NCBI GenBank assembly: GCA_026686845.1
Contig: JAIVEN010000024.1
Location: 3,707,501-3,771,500, forward strand
Origin: Adenanthera pavonina
Lineage: Eukaryota; Streptophyta; Magnoliopsida; Fabales; Fabaceae
DNA length: 64,000 nucleotides
Reading direction: 5' to 3'
Position 1 is the stretch's first letter; every line of letters starts with the position of its first letter. Of this stretch, positions 25,638 to 37,987 are shown piece by piece. Position numbers and translations under genes: made by a program. The notes under the pieces were generated by a model. That model made no database searches. It had not been told where the DNA came from and saw nothing but the letters and a program-made list of their open reading frames with translations.

Positions 25638-25752
25638 GAAACTGAAATACAAAGAAAGCTACACAATATCAAAAAAATTTTGCAAATAAACAATTCATTC
25701 AAAATAAATTTGCACAAAATTTAGTGACACAAAGTTACCAATCAACATCATA

Positions 25753-28700
25753 TTAATCACTAGCTAGATAGAAATCAATAGGAGTGTCCTCTTCAGTTTC
25801 AGATGAGTTGGTATGCACTAAGTCTTCATTTGAATTTTCATGCTCTTCAATGTCATCTTGGATAGCACATCATCCACTTCTTCACTGTGGATTGTGTTAT
25901 CTCATAAATTATGCTGATCAATGTCTTGTAGATTATATTCAATCAATTGAGGAGAATTATTTCCCTCATCTGGGAATGGCTCATCTTCCTTATCATAACC
26001 TGGGGCATCAATTCGGTTTCTTGCTCTTGTCCTCATCACAACAAGCTAATCCTTTTTATTAGGGGTTGCTTTTAGATATTATGTAAAATACACTTGTTTA
26101 GCTTGTTGGGCAAAGATAAAAGTATCATTCCCCTTATATGTTCTTTTCGAATGAACCTCCACAATATTATGTTTCAGACAAAGTCGAGTCCCTCGATTTG
26201 TTGGATTATACCACATATAATTGAAGACCACCAAGTGCCTATTTGGGTCACCGATGAAATCTAATTCTATGATCTCCTTTAACACGCCATAATTAGCATT
26301 TTCAACTCTACTATGACCAGTTCCCTTAACACTCACACCACTATTGTTGGTTTTCTTCCCTTCTATCCAAGTAGAAGTATGAAACTTATAACCATTCATT
26401 GACCATTGATGAAAATAGGACCTCAAGAAAAAGAAATCAACAACTTATTTGTTATCCTATTTTCAGGGTTTAAACCTATTCAAGCAAGATAAAAGAATAT
26501 TATTCGTTAGGGAGTGAGAGTATAAAACCTATTCAACTTATATACAACTTACATAAGTGTTGAACCATTGAGGGAATTCAGCTTCAATATACTTATCCAT
26601 ATCCTCACTTGATAGAGTATAATTCATTGAAAGTAATCTCTCTTCATACAAGCTACATTAGAACACAAACAAATTAACATTAGGGAATACTAAATCAGCA
26701 ATTGCATTAAATCAATATAGGAGAGATTTGTACTTAAGGAAAGGTTTAACTTTAGGAGCATTGAGAAGAATATACAATGTGATTGCAATTCACTCATCCT
26801 CAGTAAGAAAACATGTGTTTTGAGTTATTCTTCCATGAGGTTGAGCTGGATAGTTGAAAATAAACACAAGGGGATGAACATTACTCACCCCACCATCATC
26901 ATTTTGAGGAACTCTCCTTACTCTAGATTGAACATGTGTATTGAAATAATAAAAGCAAAATGTTGAAGTCTCTTCAAGTATGTACGCTTCACAAATAGAG
27001 CCTTCAACATGAGCCTTATTTTTAACCTTTCGCTTCAATGTGTATAAAAACCTCTCAAATGGATACACATCCACCTATATTGTACAGGTCCACCAACTAT
27101 GGCTTCATACACCAAGTGAATGGGTAGATGCTGAGTGACTGAAAAAAACTTGGAGGAAATATCTTCTCAAGAGTACATAAAATAATAGGAATGTTTTGCT
27201 CTATCACGTTGAGGCTATCAAGATGTAAAGTAAGAGCACAAAGATCTAAAAAAAAATGGCTTATCCCTATAATAGCATCATATATTGGTGTAGGCAAACA
27301 AGCACATACTATTGGCAATAGCCTCTCCACGAAAACATGATAATCATGACTTTTCATTCCTACTAGCATGCGGCTTTTCATATCAACACACCGTCCCAAG
27401 TTAGATGCATAGCCATCTAGAAGCTTTAAAGTTTCAACCCATTCACACACTGCTTGTTTTTGTTCCCTACTAAAGGTGTATGCAGTCTTCGGTGTGGTTT
27501 TTCTACCATTGTCTAAAATCTCAATATGTAAGGAGGGTTGTTTACAATGCATGGCCAGATCATACCTTGCTCTTTCATCATCCTTTGTCTTATCTTTCAC
27601 ATTCATCACTGTATTGAACCAATTATGAAAGAAATTTCCCTCAGTATGCATTACATCTATATTATATGGATTTAACAATTGGTTCCAATAAGGAAGATCC
27701 CAAAAAATACTACGTTTCGTCCAATTATGGCACTCCTTATATCTCTCTAAATGTAGGTTTGGTGCTTCAGTAATTTTGGGAAATCCCCTAATTTGATCAT
27801 ACACTTCCCCTCCTGGATACCTTAATGGTGGTGGAGAATTTTATGCTCTATTCTTTCTAAAATTTTGTTTATTTCATCTGAAGGGATGATTCAAAGGCAA
27901 GAATTGACGATGAGAATCAAAACAGCATATTTTTTTTCCAATGCTTTAAGTATTTAGTATTTAAACGACCCATGCAAATGGGACACCCAAGCTTTCCTGA
28001 TGTCTGCCAACCACTCAGCATGCCATATGCTGGAAAATCATTTATAGTCCACGAAAGCATAACCCTTAAACTGAAATTTTGTTTTAATGATATGTCATAG
28101 GTTACGACACCCTCTTCCCAAAGCAGCTTTAATTCATCAATTAGAGGTTGTAAGAAAACATCAATCTTACTTTTTGGATTATTTGGGCCAAGAATAATAA
28201 TTGTCAAGAACATGTATTGCCGTTGCATACACATGCCAGGTGGAAGATTATACAGAGTAATAATCATAGGCCAACAAGAGTACGTCCTTGAACTCAGACC
28301 AAATGGAATAAACCCGTTAGCACAAAGTCCCAGCCTAACATTCCTGGGTTCTGATATGAAATTAGGATGAGTTCAATCAAAATGCTTCCACGTAGCCCCA
28401 TCTGATGGATGTGACAACACTCCTTCATCACGATGATTTTCATGGTGCCAATGCATATACTTAGTTGAGGCATTAGATGCAAACAACCTCTGGAGTCTTG
28501 GAACAAGTGGTAAATACCACATTTGTTTTGTTGGAATCTCCTTAGACCTCTTCTTTGAATCTTGCTTCCGCACAAAATCTACATCCTTTATCATTGACCG
28601 CATCACCATAGTACAACATGCATCCTTTAGTACAACAATCAATTTTTCGATAACCACATCCAAGTTGCTTAAGCAGTTTCTTTATTTGGTAAAAATTCAC

Positions 28701-29279
28701 TGGCATATGATGATTAGCCGGTATGATCTCTTTTATAAGTGTAATAAGTTCATTCATACATGCACTGAGAATGTTATAATCGGACTTGATGCTTAACAAC
28801 CTCATAGCTATTGATAACACCATGTGATTCTCACACCCATCCCACAATGGTGATTATGAAGCACGAAGCATATTGTAAAATTTTGCAGAATCTGGATTAG
28901 GATCCTCAGGAATGTCGTATGGCTCAAAAGATGCCCCAGCAGAATCCATAACCATTTGCTCATATGGATTAGAAGTCATATGAATGTTGTCATCAATTGA
29001 AGCTACTGGAGGGCGTTCCTTTCCATGATTATGCCAATAGTAATAGTTAGGCATAAACCCTTTATAGTATAAATCGTTCCTGACATCATCTAAAGTTTTA
29101 TGCTTCAAACATTGACATTTTAAGCATGGACACCTCAACTTCCCAGATTCCTTAAAATTGCCCAGTTGACTTACAAATTGAAGAAAGACCTCTACTCCTT
29201 CAATGAACTCAACACTAACCATTTCATGCTCCTTATCAAATCTATTATCCATCCAATGACGATGCTTGGGAGGAGCCAT
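25753..29279 (-). pseudogene. TNP2-type CACTA transposase of CACTA-2
   Basis: Starts MAPPKHRHWMDN at 29279, with the transposase-associated domain (LRCPCLKCQCLKH; KGFMPNYYYWHNHG). TNP2 parts follow in order: CTKGCMLYYGD (about 28620), PLVPRLQRLF and MHWHHENHRDEGVLSHPSD, a catalytic block reading GLCANGFIPFG (Asn at 28316-28318 where Asp is expected), TINDFPAYGMLSG, DVMHTEGNFF with the Glu retained, and MKSHDYHVFVERLLP. The DUF4218-like end is MDVYPFERFLYTLKRKV (27074). A DUF4216-like domain occupies 26426-26079 (NGYKFHT; GVLKEIIELDF). An acidic end reads ETEEDTPIDFYLASD before the TAA at 25755-25753. Breaks include a TAA after YNMLRAS (about 28856) and several frameshifts. Confidence 0.88.
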
Positions 29280-31045
29280 CTAATATAACACACAACTTCA
29301 AAGTAATGGTCTACTTTAATGGAGAAATTAAATAATAAGTTGAAATGTGAGCAACTCAAGATATATAAAACTAAGAAAATCAAAGTATACCTATAATAGA
29401 AATTTGTCAAAGTTATAGGTGCCAAGTTGAAAATGTGGATCCACCTAAAGTATACATTGTCAATAGTTAGTCACTTTATATAATAGTTAATATGAACATG
29501 TTTAGAAAATATAGTAAAACATAAGGAACATTCAATTTATCTCATGTAGAATGAATCACCTATCACATTGCAACAAAAGTCAATTCTACTTACATTTCTT
29601 GAGTTAATTGTTTATTTTAGTCCTTTTAAATTTTCTTTTCATGTGGAAAAAAATATAAAACATACAAGTGGATATAACAAAAATTACATTTTTAATGTAT
29701 GAACACTGAGCTACATATGTATCCCTCTTATTTTCATGACTTTTTTTTTATTGCTAGACATAAATAAAAGGAAAATTCTACCTATGAAAAGGAATGCATT
29801 TCTTAAAATGGTTACTAGCTTCCTTTTTTTTAATGCCCATTTTTTTGTTGAGAATGAATTGAATGCTGATAGAGAAACCAGAAAAGAACCCAACAACTAT
29901 TTACTCTTGGCAAATAATGGGCCTAGGCCCACAAAGCAGTAAACGATAGCCAATTCTTCCATTTTGGAAAGTGAATTGCTAGCTTTAACGCAAGACAAAT
30001 CTAAAGGAAATGTCAAATACAGGGAAATGGGCCCAAGTGTTGATTGAGAAAATAATATGGAGGAGCAAGGCAAAAAAGGATTACAAATTTTGGGGGAAAA
30101 ATATCCCACCTTCAAAATTTCCTACTTCAAATTATTCAGAAAAAAATTCCAGCTTTCAAATTTGTGTGGTGTGTTGGGCCTTTTTTGAACTTTCATTGGA
30201 TTTTAAGATTAAAGATGAAGAAAGAACAAAAGACAAACGAAAGCAGCTAAAATGTACAAGTAAAGATATATAGAAAAAATTATATGAAGCATGAGAGTGA
30301 AGGTTGTTCATATGGTTTCAATCAAATTTTATGCAATCCAAAAATGCATGTAGATTAAAAACAACTAAACAAACAAATTTCTTTCTTTATAGCAAGTTGG
30401 CTATGAATATCAATATAACATAATAAATCAATATATCATATAAAATATTAAAATTTATATGAATTCTAATTATTCATATAGTTATGAATGGTAGAACTTC
30501 TCTCAGGCTCCATGTAATGTTTTTTATTATCTCAAACTTTTTTCACATATTTTTATTGGGTTATACACAATTTTCTTTTATTCCTTCCATATTTCCCTCC
30601 ATATTTCAATAGGGAATAATTCCAAAAAAATTTAAATTACTATCTATCATGTGCCTGGTTAAGAAATACATGGAGGACTAAACAAGCTCTCACAGTTCCT
30701 GCGGAAACAAAAGTTGAGCAAGTAATTTTCATTAAAAAAAATAGTTGAGCAATTTATAAGACCATATATTTTAATGTGAAAACTGACTAATGTATTTTTT
30801 TCAATTATTTCTATGATTAACATGAGCGATTTAGTTCAACAAAGTAAAATGACCAAATCATATGCCAGGGGTTTCGCAATAAATACCCTATAATACCTAT
30901 CAAATAAGGAACTAGATCCTTTTATCCCCAATCTTCTTCTCTCATTCTTCCAAATCTAATCAATCTTAGCAATGAACGACCAAAACTAAACTCATTCTTC
31001 CAAATCATAGGTCCACCTCTGTTTATATATATACTTACAGAGAAC

Positions 31046-31285
31046 AAAATGGTGACAGCAAACAATGTCATGTTCAGACAAATCGCAAAGAAGAAGAAGA
31101 AGAAGAAGAAGAAGCTAACTTGGAGTGGAGGAGATGAAGCTTCTTTGGAGGATGAGTTTAGACAATAAAATGGTCACGGCAAACAATGCTGAGATTTTGT
31201 GGGTAGGCCAAAGAAAAGGAAATTGCGATGGAGACGAAGTTAACTTGCAATGAAGGAAGATGAAGCTGATGAAAATTAAAGGAGG
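31046..31285. repeat. Approximate 121-bp direct duplication
   Basis: Units starting at about 31046 and 31167 share aaaatggt(g/c)ac(a/g)gcaaacaatg, then a purine-rich block, then (g/a)(c/g)taacttg and gaagatgaagc-like segments. Divergence is considerable. Confidence 0.55.
31087..31115. repeat. GAA microsatellite
   Basis: Eight to nine gaa units in the first copy of the 121-bp duplication. Confidence 0.9.
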
Positions 31286-31477
31286 CTATGTGTGGATTGA
31301 ATCTCATAGAAGATTAGGGTTCAATTTTGGGGAAGAGGAGGCAAAGGACAAATAGAGGCTGAAGACCGAAGTGTGGACGGTAAGTTTAGAGAGTTTAGAG
31401 AAAGAATAAGGGTTGGGGAAGAACAGCATCATTAATATGTGGGGGGGTTTAATTCTTTTTCCTTAATAAAAGATAAA

Positions 31478-31590
31478 TATTCCATGATAGAAAAAGAATG
31501 ATACAAGCTTGACTCATGACCGATGGAGATTAGAACAAGTAACCTGTCAGACCTCTATAATTTTTGCACCAGTTAGGCTAATGCCTCAAG
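31478..31590 (-). mobile_element. Possible tRNA-derived SINE remnant
   Basis: Read on the minus strand, TAGCCTAACTGG (31580-31569) fits the RNA polymerase III box A, and TGTTCTAATCTCC (31537-31525) resembles box B (GTTCGAATCC type), in the order and near the spacing of a tRNA promoter. A TTTTTCTATC-type sequence follows downstream. It is not a functional tRNA: no cloverleaf was recognised. Limits are approximate. Confidence 0.4.
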
Positions 31591-32139
31591 TTTACTAAGT
31601 AATACAAATAAATATATATATACTTTTATCTTACATTAATAATATACATATTATATATATACATTTAATATAATATTACTGCAATACATATATCTCACTT
31701 ACATTATATATAATTCTTTTTTATATATTAATAATATATATTTTACCAAAATAAACTATATCGCAAACATTATATTATAATTTTTTCTATCACTTACTAA
31801 ACTCATCATCACCTCTACAAGTTATATTACCCTCACTTGTAATAGTTGAACTTTCATACCTGTATTTGATACTTTCATTAAAGACTATTTCAGTTTCCTT
31901 CAAAATAATTAAGCTAATGTATTATAAATCTTATAAACACAACATCCAAATCACTTAATTATATTTAAGTGATAAGAGATAATCTTTAATAAAATTATTA
32001 AAAATAAAATACTTATTTTATTGAGTAACTTATATAAATAAAATACTAATTTTAAAACAATATATATTTTTAAAACATCACATATTAAGTAGATTTAAAA
32101 ATTTAATTTCAATTTTATAAATATGTGCAATATTACTTA

Positions 32140-32661
32140 GGGATACAATCCATGAGAAAATGTATTTATTCTCATAGAAGAATCCCTGAGAAAATTTTCT
32201 CACCCATATTTCCCTGAGAAATTGGCTATGTTTCTCATGAAGAATGCCATGATAAAATTTTTCATTATTTTTTGTAACATTTCTCATGGAACTTTCCCTA
32301 AGAAATTGTTCTCACAAATTTGGCCCTGAGAAATTGTAAACTTTCTCAAAATTTCTCACGGGAAGATCCATGGGAAATATTGGCCCCTCCTTCCTACTCT
32401 TTATGGCCACAAAAGTTGTTGTTTCTCACGGACAAGTTCATGAGAAATAATAAAATTTCTCATGGAAAATTTTGTGAGAAGTTTTGGCGTTATTTCCTGC
32501 CACGAAGCAGGTATTTTTCTCACAGATTTTCTCATGAAATTTCTCTCGATTCATCTTTCCACTAGAAAGTTCCATGAGAAATTCTTTTTGCATGAGAAAT
32601 TCCCTGAGAAATTATTGTCCCTAAGAAACTTCCTTGAGAAAAATATTGTTTTCTTGTAGTG
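32140..32661. repeat. CACTA-2 subterminal palindrome array, 5' side of element
   Basis: Same motif family as 23200-23750, in copies such as tccatgagaaaa (32148), ttctcatggaa (32457) and cctgagaaatt (32600), up to the terminal CACTACAAG complement at 32661. Confidence 0.85.
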
Positions 32662-33540
32662 ATATATATAGCAACCCCATATGGGGCAAGTAGTAGGCCA
32701 AATGGTTGAATTCTCCAACTATCAGCATGTGATTACTTAATTCATGAAGCATCACTCACTGTCATTTGACAAGAAATTTGATGTGCAAATAAGAGAGGAC
32801 TAGATAATGAGTTTAGAGAAGATTTTTAAGGTCTTTGGCCACACATCCGAAATGAAGCCGATCATGGCCACATATATGTTAGAGAAGGAAGTGGACAGGT
32901 GGTGGTGGAACACCGAGTTGATTATACAAGCAAAAGGACAAACCCAAACGTAGGAAGTATTTCTCGAACTATTTTGTAAGAAGTGTTTTCCTTATTCAGT
33001 AAATGATGAAAAAGAGGCTGAATTCATCACAATTCAGCAAGCAAAGAATGAATTAGTAGATGAATATGTTGCAAGGTTTATCTAGTTGTCCTGATACGCT
33101 ACCTACCTCCAACAGTGCAATAACAAATGATGGAAGATGGAAAGTTGGAAAGGGACCTAAAGGTAGCAATTAGAGAAAGGGTTGCCCTAATGAGGATTCG
33201 GACTTTTAATTCATTAGTTGAAGTGAGCAGAAAAACCAAGAATAGTCTGAATCATAAAAAGCATTATTCTAGCACCTCCTGTTAATAACAACAATGGTAA
33301 GAAAGCTACTGAGGAGGGAGAAGCTAATAAGGGTAAAGGAAAGAAGCTCTGGAACAACAAATGATTCAAGAAACAGGGTAAAATGGACAAGGGTAGCGAA
33401 CAAAAAGAAACCAACTCTAGTGTATGATCAATATAGGAAAACTCATGGTGGCAAGTCATGTTTAGCTAGGCATAATGTATGTTTCAAGTACGGCAAGCCA
33501 GAAAACTCTCAAGACTATGGAGATGGCAAACCCTAGACCA
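32662..33540 (+). pseudogene. Gypsy-1 gag, main piece
   Basis: Continuation of 23045-23199. The retrotransposon gag domain reads FMKHHSLSFDKKFDVQI, IMSLEKIFKVFG, MATYMLEKEVDRWWW and QAKNELVDEYVARF over 32740-33090. Further on, at about 33420-33536, a CCHC-like region reads KTHGGK and NVCFKYGKPENSQDYG, in which knuckle cysteines are replaced by Tyr. Several stops interrupt the frame. Gag would build the virus-like particle; this copy cannot. Confidence 0.85.
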
Positions 33541-35203
33541 CAGGCATAAGGGAGAGTATGTGTACTATCCTAGCATAAGGCCTATAAGTCACCTAATCTA
33601 ACAGAAGGTATGGTCCAAGTAAATGATTATCTTGTTAAAGCCTTATTTGATTCAATCATAAGCCATTCTTTCATATCTTATAATTGTGCTAAAAGATTGG
33701 GTTTGGAAGTTACTATTTTACCATACAACTTGCATATGACAACCCCAACCAGTAATAAGATCATAACCATTAATGTCTGTTTAAACTATGAAGTCAAATA
33801 CAAACATTGTAGTACCACAAAAGATTTCTATCCCTTTCCCTGACAATGATGTGATCATTGGTATGAACAGGCTATTTGCTAATAATAGTTTGGTAGATTG
33901 TAAGAACAAGCCCCTAATCTTGCTTGACCCTTAGCCTCCCCTTGAAATTGAATCCCATACTGAGACTAATCTAAACTTCATTACAATCACTCAAGCTAAA
34001 AGATGCTCAGAGTATGGAGGTAAATGATATTTGGTATTTTTCTCAGCAAGTATAGAGGTAAAGGATGAAATCCATGATATACCAGTTGTTAAGGAATTTT
34101 CAGAGGTATTCCCAAACGAGTTTAAAGGATTACCTCCAGAGCAAGAGGTGGAATTTAGTATTTATTTGACACTCAGAGTAGGTCTAATGTCTAAGGCACC
34201 TTATAGGATAGCCTTTAACAAGTTGGTAAAGCTTAAGAGTTAGATTAAGGAGTTATTGGAAAATAAATTCATCAAACCAAGTAAATCTCACTGGGGTTCT
34301 CCTGTATTATTCATAAAGAAAAAGGATAGGAGTCTTTGGCTTTGCATAGACTATAGAGAGCTAAACAAAGTCACAATCAAGCGCAAGTACCTGTTGCCCA
34401 TAATTGATGACTTGCTTGACCAATTGGTTGGAGCATATGTATTCTCAAAGATTAATCTAAGATTTAGGTATCATCAGCTAAGGGTTAAAGCATAAGATGT
34501 CCCTAAGACTACCTTCCAAACTAGATATGGATATTACTAGTTTCTAGTTATGACATTCGGTCTTACCAATGCACCAGTGATCTTCATGGACTACATGAAT
34601 AGGATTTTTAGACCTTATTTAGATAGATTTGTCATGGTCTTTATAAATGACATTTTAGTGTACTCCAAATCTTTAGTGGAGCACAAAGTCTATATGAGAA
34701 TTGCCTTAACAGTTTTAAAAGAAAAGAGCTTTTGAGGTAAACTCAGCAAATTTGATCTTTGGCTCATAGAGGTACATTTTTTTGGTACATTATCTCCAAA
34801 GAAAGGGTCGTAGTAGATCACAACAAAGTAGATGTAGTCCTAAAGTGGGAGAGGCCTAAAACTATCATAGAGATAAGAAGTTTTCTAGGTTTAGCATGCT
34901 ATTTATCAATGACTTTTCTTGGAATGTATTATATCTTACCAAATTGACAAGAAAAGAAAAAACCTTTGTGTGGGATAGAGATTACAAAAAAAAGTTTTCA
35001 TGAACTAAAACTTAGGTTAACTTCGCTTGTATTAATCTTACCCAATCCCTGGAAACCATATGTATATACATATTCTAGTAAGCATGGAATAGGTTGTGCA
35101 TTAATGCAAGAAGGAAGAGTGGTAGTCTATACTTCTAGACAACTAAAACCTAACAAAGAAAGCTATCCCATTCACGATTTAGAACTCATAGCTATTATAT
35201 ATG
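33541..35203 (+). pseudogene. Gypsy-1 pol: protease, RT, RNase H (truncated)
   Basis: Ty3/gypsy polyprotein remnant. The protease part reads ALFDSIISHSFIS (33646 onward), where DSGASHSFIS is usual, so the active-site motif is damaged. RT pieces: EFSEVFPNEFKGLPP (34090), FIKPSKSHWGSPVLFIKKKD (34265), LCIDYRELNKVTIK, MTFGLTNAP (34550) and FVMVFINDILVYSK (34630), where the catalytic FIDD reads FIND. The connection and RNase H parts continue (RSFLGLACYLS; YPIHDLELIAIIY) until the frame is cut at 35203 by the gypsy-2 LTR. The integrase and 3' LTR are not visible. Stops are numerous. Confidence 0.9.
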
Positions 35204-37819
35204 TGTAACATCCCTCATTAGATTATCCTGAACTTAGTCTCAAGCTAACAGGAAGTATACTTGATGGTGTGTGCAAGACCAGAGGAAACAGGATGGAGGA
35301 AGAATAAAGAGGAGACAGAAGCACCATGCCACGGCAAACAAGCTAAAACTTGGATAGATTTTTCAGACAGAAGGGCTCCACACCACAGCAAACTTACTCT
35401 CCGCTGTGGCACTAGCCCCCAAATCTTTATAAGTTAGAAACCATTTTAGTTGGCCGATGAGAAGAAAATGAGGGAGAAACAGAGGAGCTATGCTAAGATC
35501 CAACCTGGGAAAATGATTTTTGGACTCTATGAGCTTTGATCTTAGTTGGAAAGTGATCCCTAACCTTCCCTCCTCTCTTTTCTGTTTAGTTTTAGGTTAA
35601 AATCCATGGGAGTATCTTGGATTTTAGTTGGATTATATTTTCCACTGATTAAAATGCTTGAATTGCTATTGTAAAAGTGTTATGTAGTGTTAGGAAGGTT
35701 TACGTATGAGTTTTAGTCGGATTGTGATAGGTTTGATTGGAACCCTAGGTTAGAAATTATAGAAGGAGTATGAAATCCAAAATGTATGTGAACAATTATG
35801 GTAAGGATATGTAATTGAGGCTTATTGGGAAGTGTTAGTGCTATTGGAACAATGGGTTAAGCCTGTATGTTTGGATTGTGAATTATGGTTAATGTGTGTA
35901 TTATGTTAATTAAACATATCATGATGTTGTAGTGGTTGATTGGCTAATTGGAGACATATAGTTTATGATGGGTGCTCCGAAGGCTTTCCTTACTCCTGTG
36001 TGCATGGTATCGGTAATTTGAGGTAACCGGGTATTTGTATAGGTGTTATATTTTGATATACATATGCATGTCTCCATTCATAACACGATATCATTATGAT
36101 GATGAATATGATAGTGTATGGTTTTTCTATATATCATGGTATGGACATGGCTAGATGAGGTGTTTGTATATGATGATTATGAGTATGATAGTGTATATGT
36201 GAATATGTGATTATAGCATCCATACATGATTACATGCTAGCATGACCATAATGATGACTGTGATGATGATTACATATTTATATATTGTTAGAGCCATGTT
36301 AGCATGGCATATACATCACCACCCCATGAGCACAGTAAGATATGGTTTATTGGAAGGTGGTGATGAGATGAGATATGATGATATACGACATGATGATATG
36401 ATGAAAGATCCCTGTCACTAAATCCTCTCCTGTGGTTAGGAGAGCCAGGTGGCAGTGGATTATGAAATAATATGACGATATGATTTAGTGATAGGATGGA
36501 ACATCCCTGCCACTAAATCCTCTCTTGTGGGCCAGGAGGGCCAAATTGCAGTGGATTACTTTCCTAAATCACCGCCAACTTGCAGTGGTCTAGGGGAAGG
36601 AGAGCAACAGTCTAATCACTAGTGTGACCTTTGGCTGGATTCACTAGTATGAGGTGAGCTTAGTGATGTCCCATAATCAGTTTTCACCGATTGTTATAAG
36701 GGAATTACCTATTGAAAAGTCTTGTGATGACACAACTCGTGGTTCTAGCTTTGTTTGAGGGAAATATGCATTGCATGACACTTGACATTACACAATTGCA
36801 TAAATGTGTGATATTGATGATATATATGTGTGTATTTGTCTTGGTTACTGAGACAATGTCTCACACCCATCTCCCATGACTAACATTTCAGGTGAAGACT
36901 CTGGTACTAGCTCAGAGAAGACCATGGAGTCATAGGCCTCTCCACGTTTGGAAATCTCAAGTATGATTGGTAGTTGCAATTTATTTAATGTAATATTGTG
37001 CCAAGTAGGTTGTTGTGCCTTGATGTCTATATGAGTGCCTTGGGAGTATTGTCTATATGTTATGTAATGATAAGATAATTGTAACAATGATTTTTGGATG
37101 GTACAAAAGATTATGTGATGATAGTAATGACAATGGATGATTTATATGTGTGTGATAATGATTCGGACCTCGGTATGCCTCATTATTATGGATTGTGTGT
37201 TTATGAGCCAGAGTGGTCGCATGTTGGAGCCCAAAAGAGATTTTGGGCCTTGTATATGTGTTTTGAGCATATAGGCCATTATGTGGTTATCGGGTTTAAG
37301 GGGGTCAATTCTCAAAGGAGGGGTTTCCCCGAGATGAAACCTCCTTGGACAAGTTCGTTGAGCAAAATAGGACCTGTATGAATGGTCCTTAAGTGCCAAA
37401 TTACCTTTGGTGACAAATGGAGGTGATAAGTTGTATGTTTTGGCCAAAAAGTTGACAAAATGGTGTTAGACATCCAAAATCTCCATATAAAGTTGGATTT
37501 GAGTGAAATGGGTGTCTATGGTTAGATTGGGATGAGAGTAACCTGTAGGAGTTAGAATCAGGTCAATCGAAGGTCGAAACATGAAGTTATACATGGTGAA
37601 AGTTCACCCCAAAAATAAGCAAATTGCTTATATCATATCAGAAGGGGGTACCGCAGTGCCAGAAGACAAGCCGCGGTGCCAAGTGGTTTTTCCTCTCTGA
37701 GGACGCAACTGTACTATAGCTTACCGAGGCCTTAACCCTGTTTTGGTAATGTTGGTGTTTTTCTGAGCATTTAAGGTTATGAGGAGTTGGTTTGGGGTAT
37801 CTGAAAGTAGGTTGTTATA
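35204..37819 (+). mobile_element. Gypsy-2 5' LTR (L4), 2616 bp
   Basis: Begins tgtaacatccc just where gypsy-1 RNase H stops, and ends tgttata, immediately before a primer-binding site, which fixes it as a 5' LTR in plus orientation. The hairpin shared by the gypsy LTRs here is tgagac-aat-gtctca (36849-36863), followed by accca. No matching 3' LTR is seen in the window. The 5-bp left flank is atatg (35199-35203); its partner was not found. Confidence 0.75.
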
Positions 37820-37822
37820 TTT

Positions 37823-37834
37823 TGATATCAGAGC
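37823..37834 (+). promoter_or_regulatory. Gypsy-2 primer-binding site (tRNA-Met type)
   Basis: tgatatcagagc, one mismatch from TGGTATCAGAGC, the complement of the initiator tRNA-Met 3' end, a few bases after the LTR. Confidence 0.75.
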
Positions 37835-37987
37835 AATGGTTCTAGCCATTGTTTCTACTTGTGGTAATACTTGGCACATTTTGGATTACACAGACTTGTA
37901 TATTATTGTAATACTAATCTAGAGTGAAAGATATGTTTTGCAGGGGGTAAGTAAAGAGATGGTGATCTCATATGAGAGATACACAAA

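Larger units (their letters stand above)
29280..32139. other. CACTA-2 5' non-coding region
   Basis: AT-rich leader between the transposase start and the 5' subterminal array, without recognised coding sequence. It holds an approximate 121-bp duplication, a GAA microsatellite and a SINE-like segment, listed separately. Confidence 0.6.
23200..32661 (-). mobile_element. CACTA-2: complete En/Spm-type transposon in gypsy-1 gag
   Basis: Both ends are visible. On the minus strand the element starts CACTACAAGAAAAC at 32661. The other end, read on the plus strand from 23200, is TACTACAACAAAAC, one base away from the canonical CACTA. Both ends carry the same subterminal palindromes (TTTCTCATGGA / TCCATGAGAAA). 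The interior has a TNP2 homologue followed by a TNP1/Transposase_24 homologue, both on the minus strand. Flanking triplets (aat, ata) are not identical, so the 3-bp target duplication is uncertain. Length is 9462 bp. Confidence 0.85.

Noticed and set aside
37094..37381. 95-codon plus-strand frame in LTR L4
   Set aside because: Lies wholly within the LTR, has no motif, and is matched by a similar-length frame on the opposite strand.
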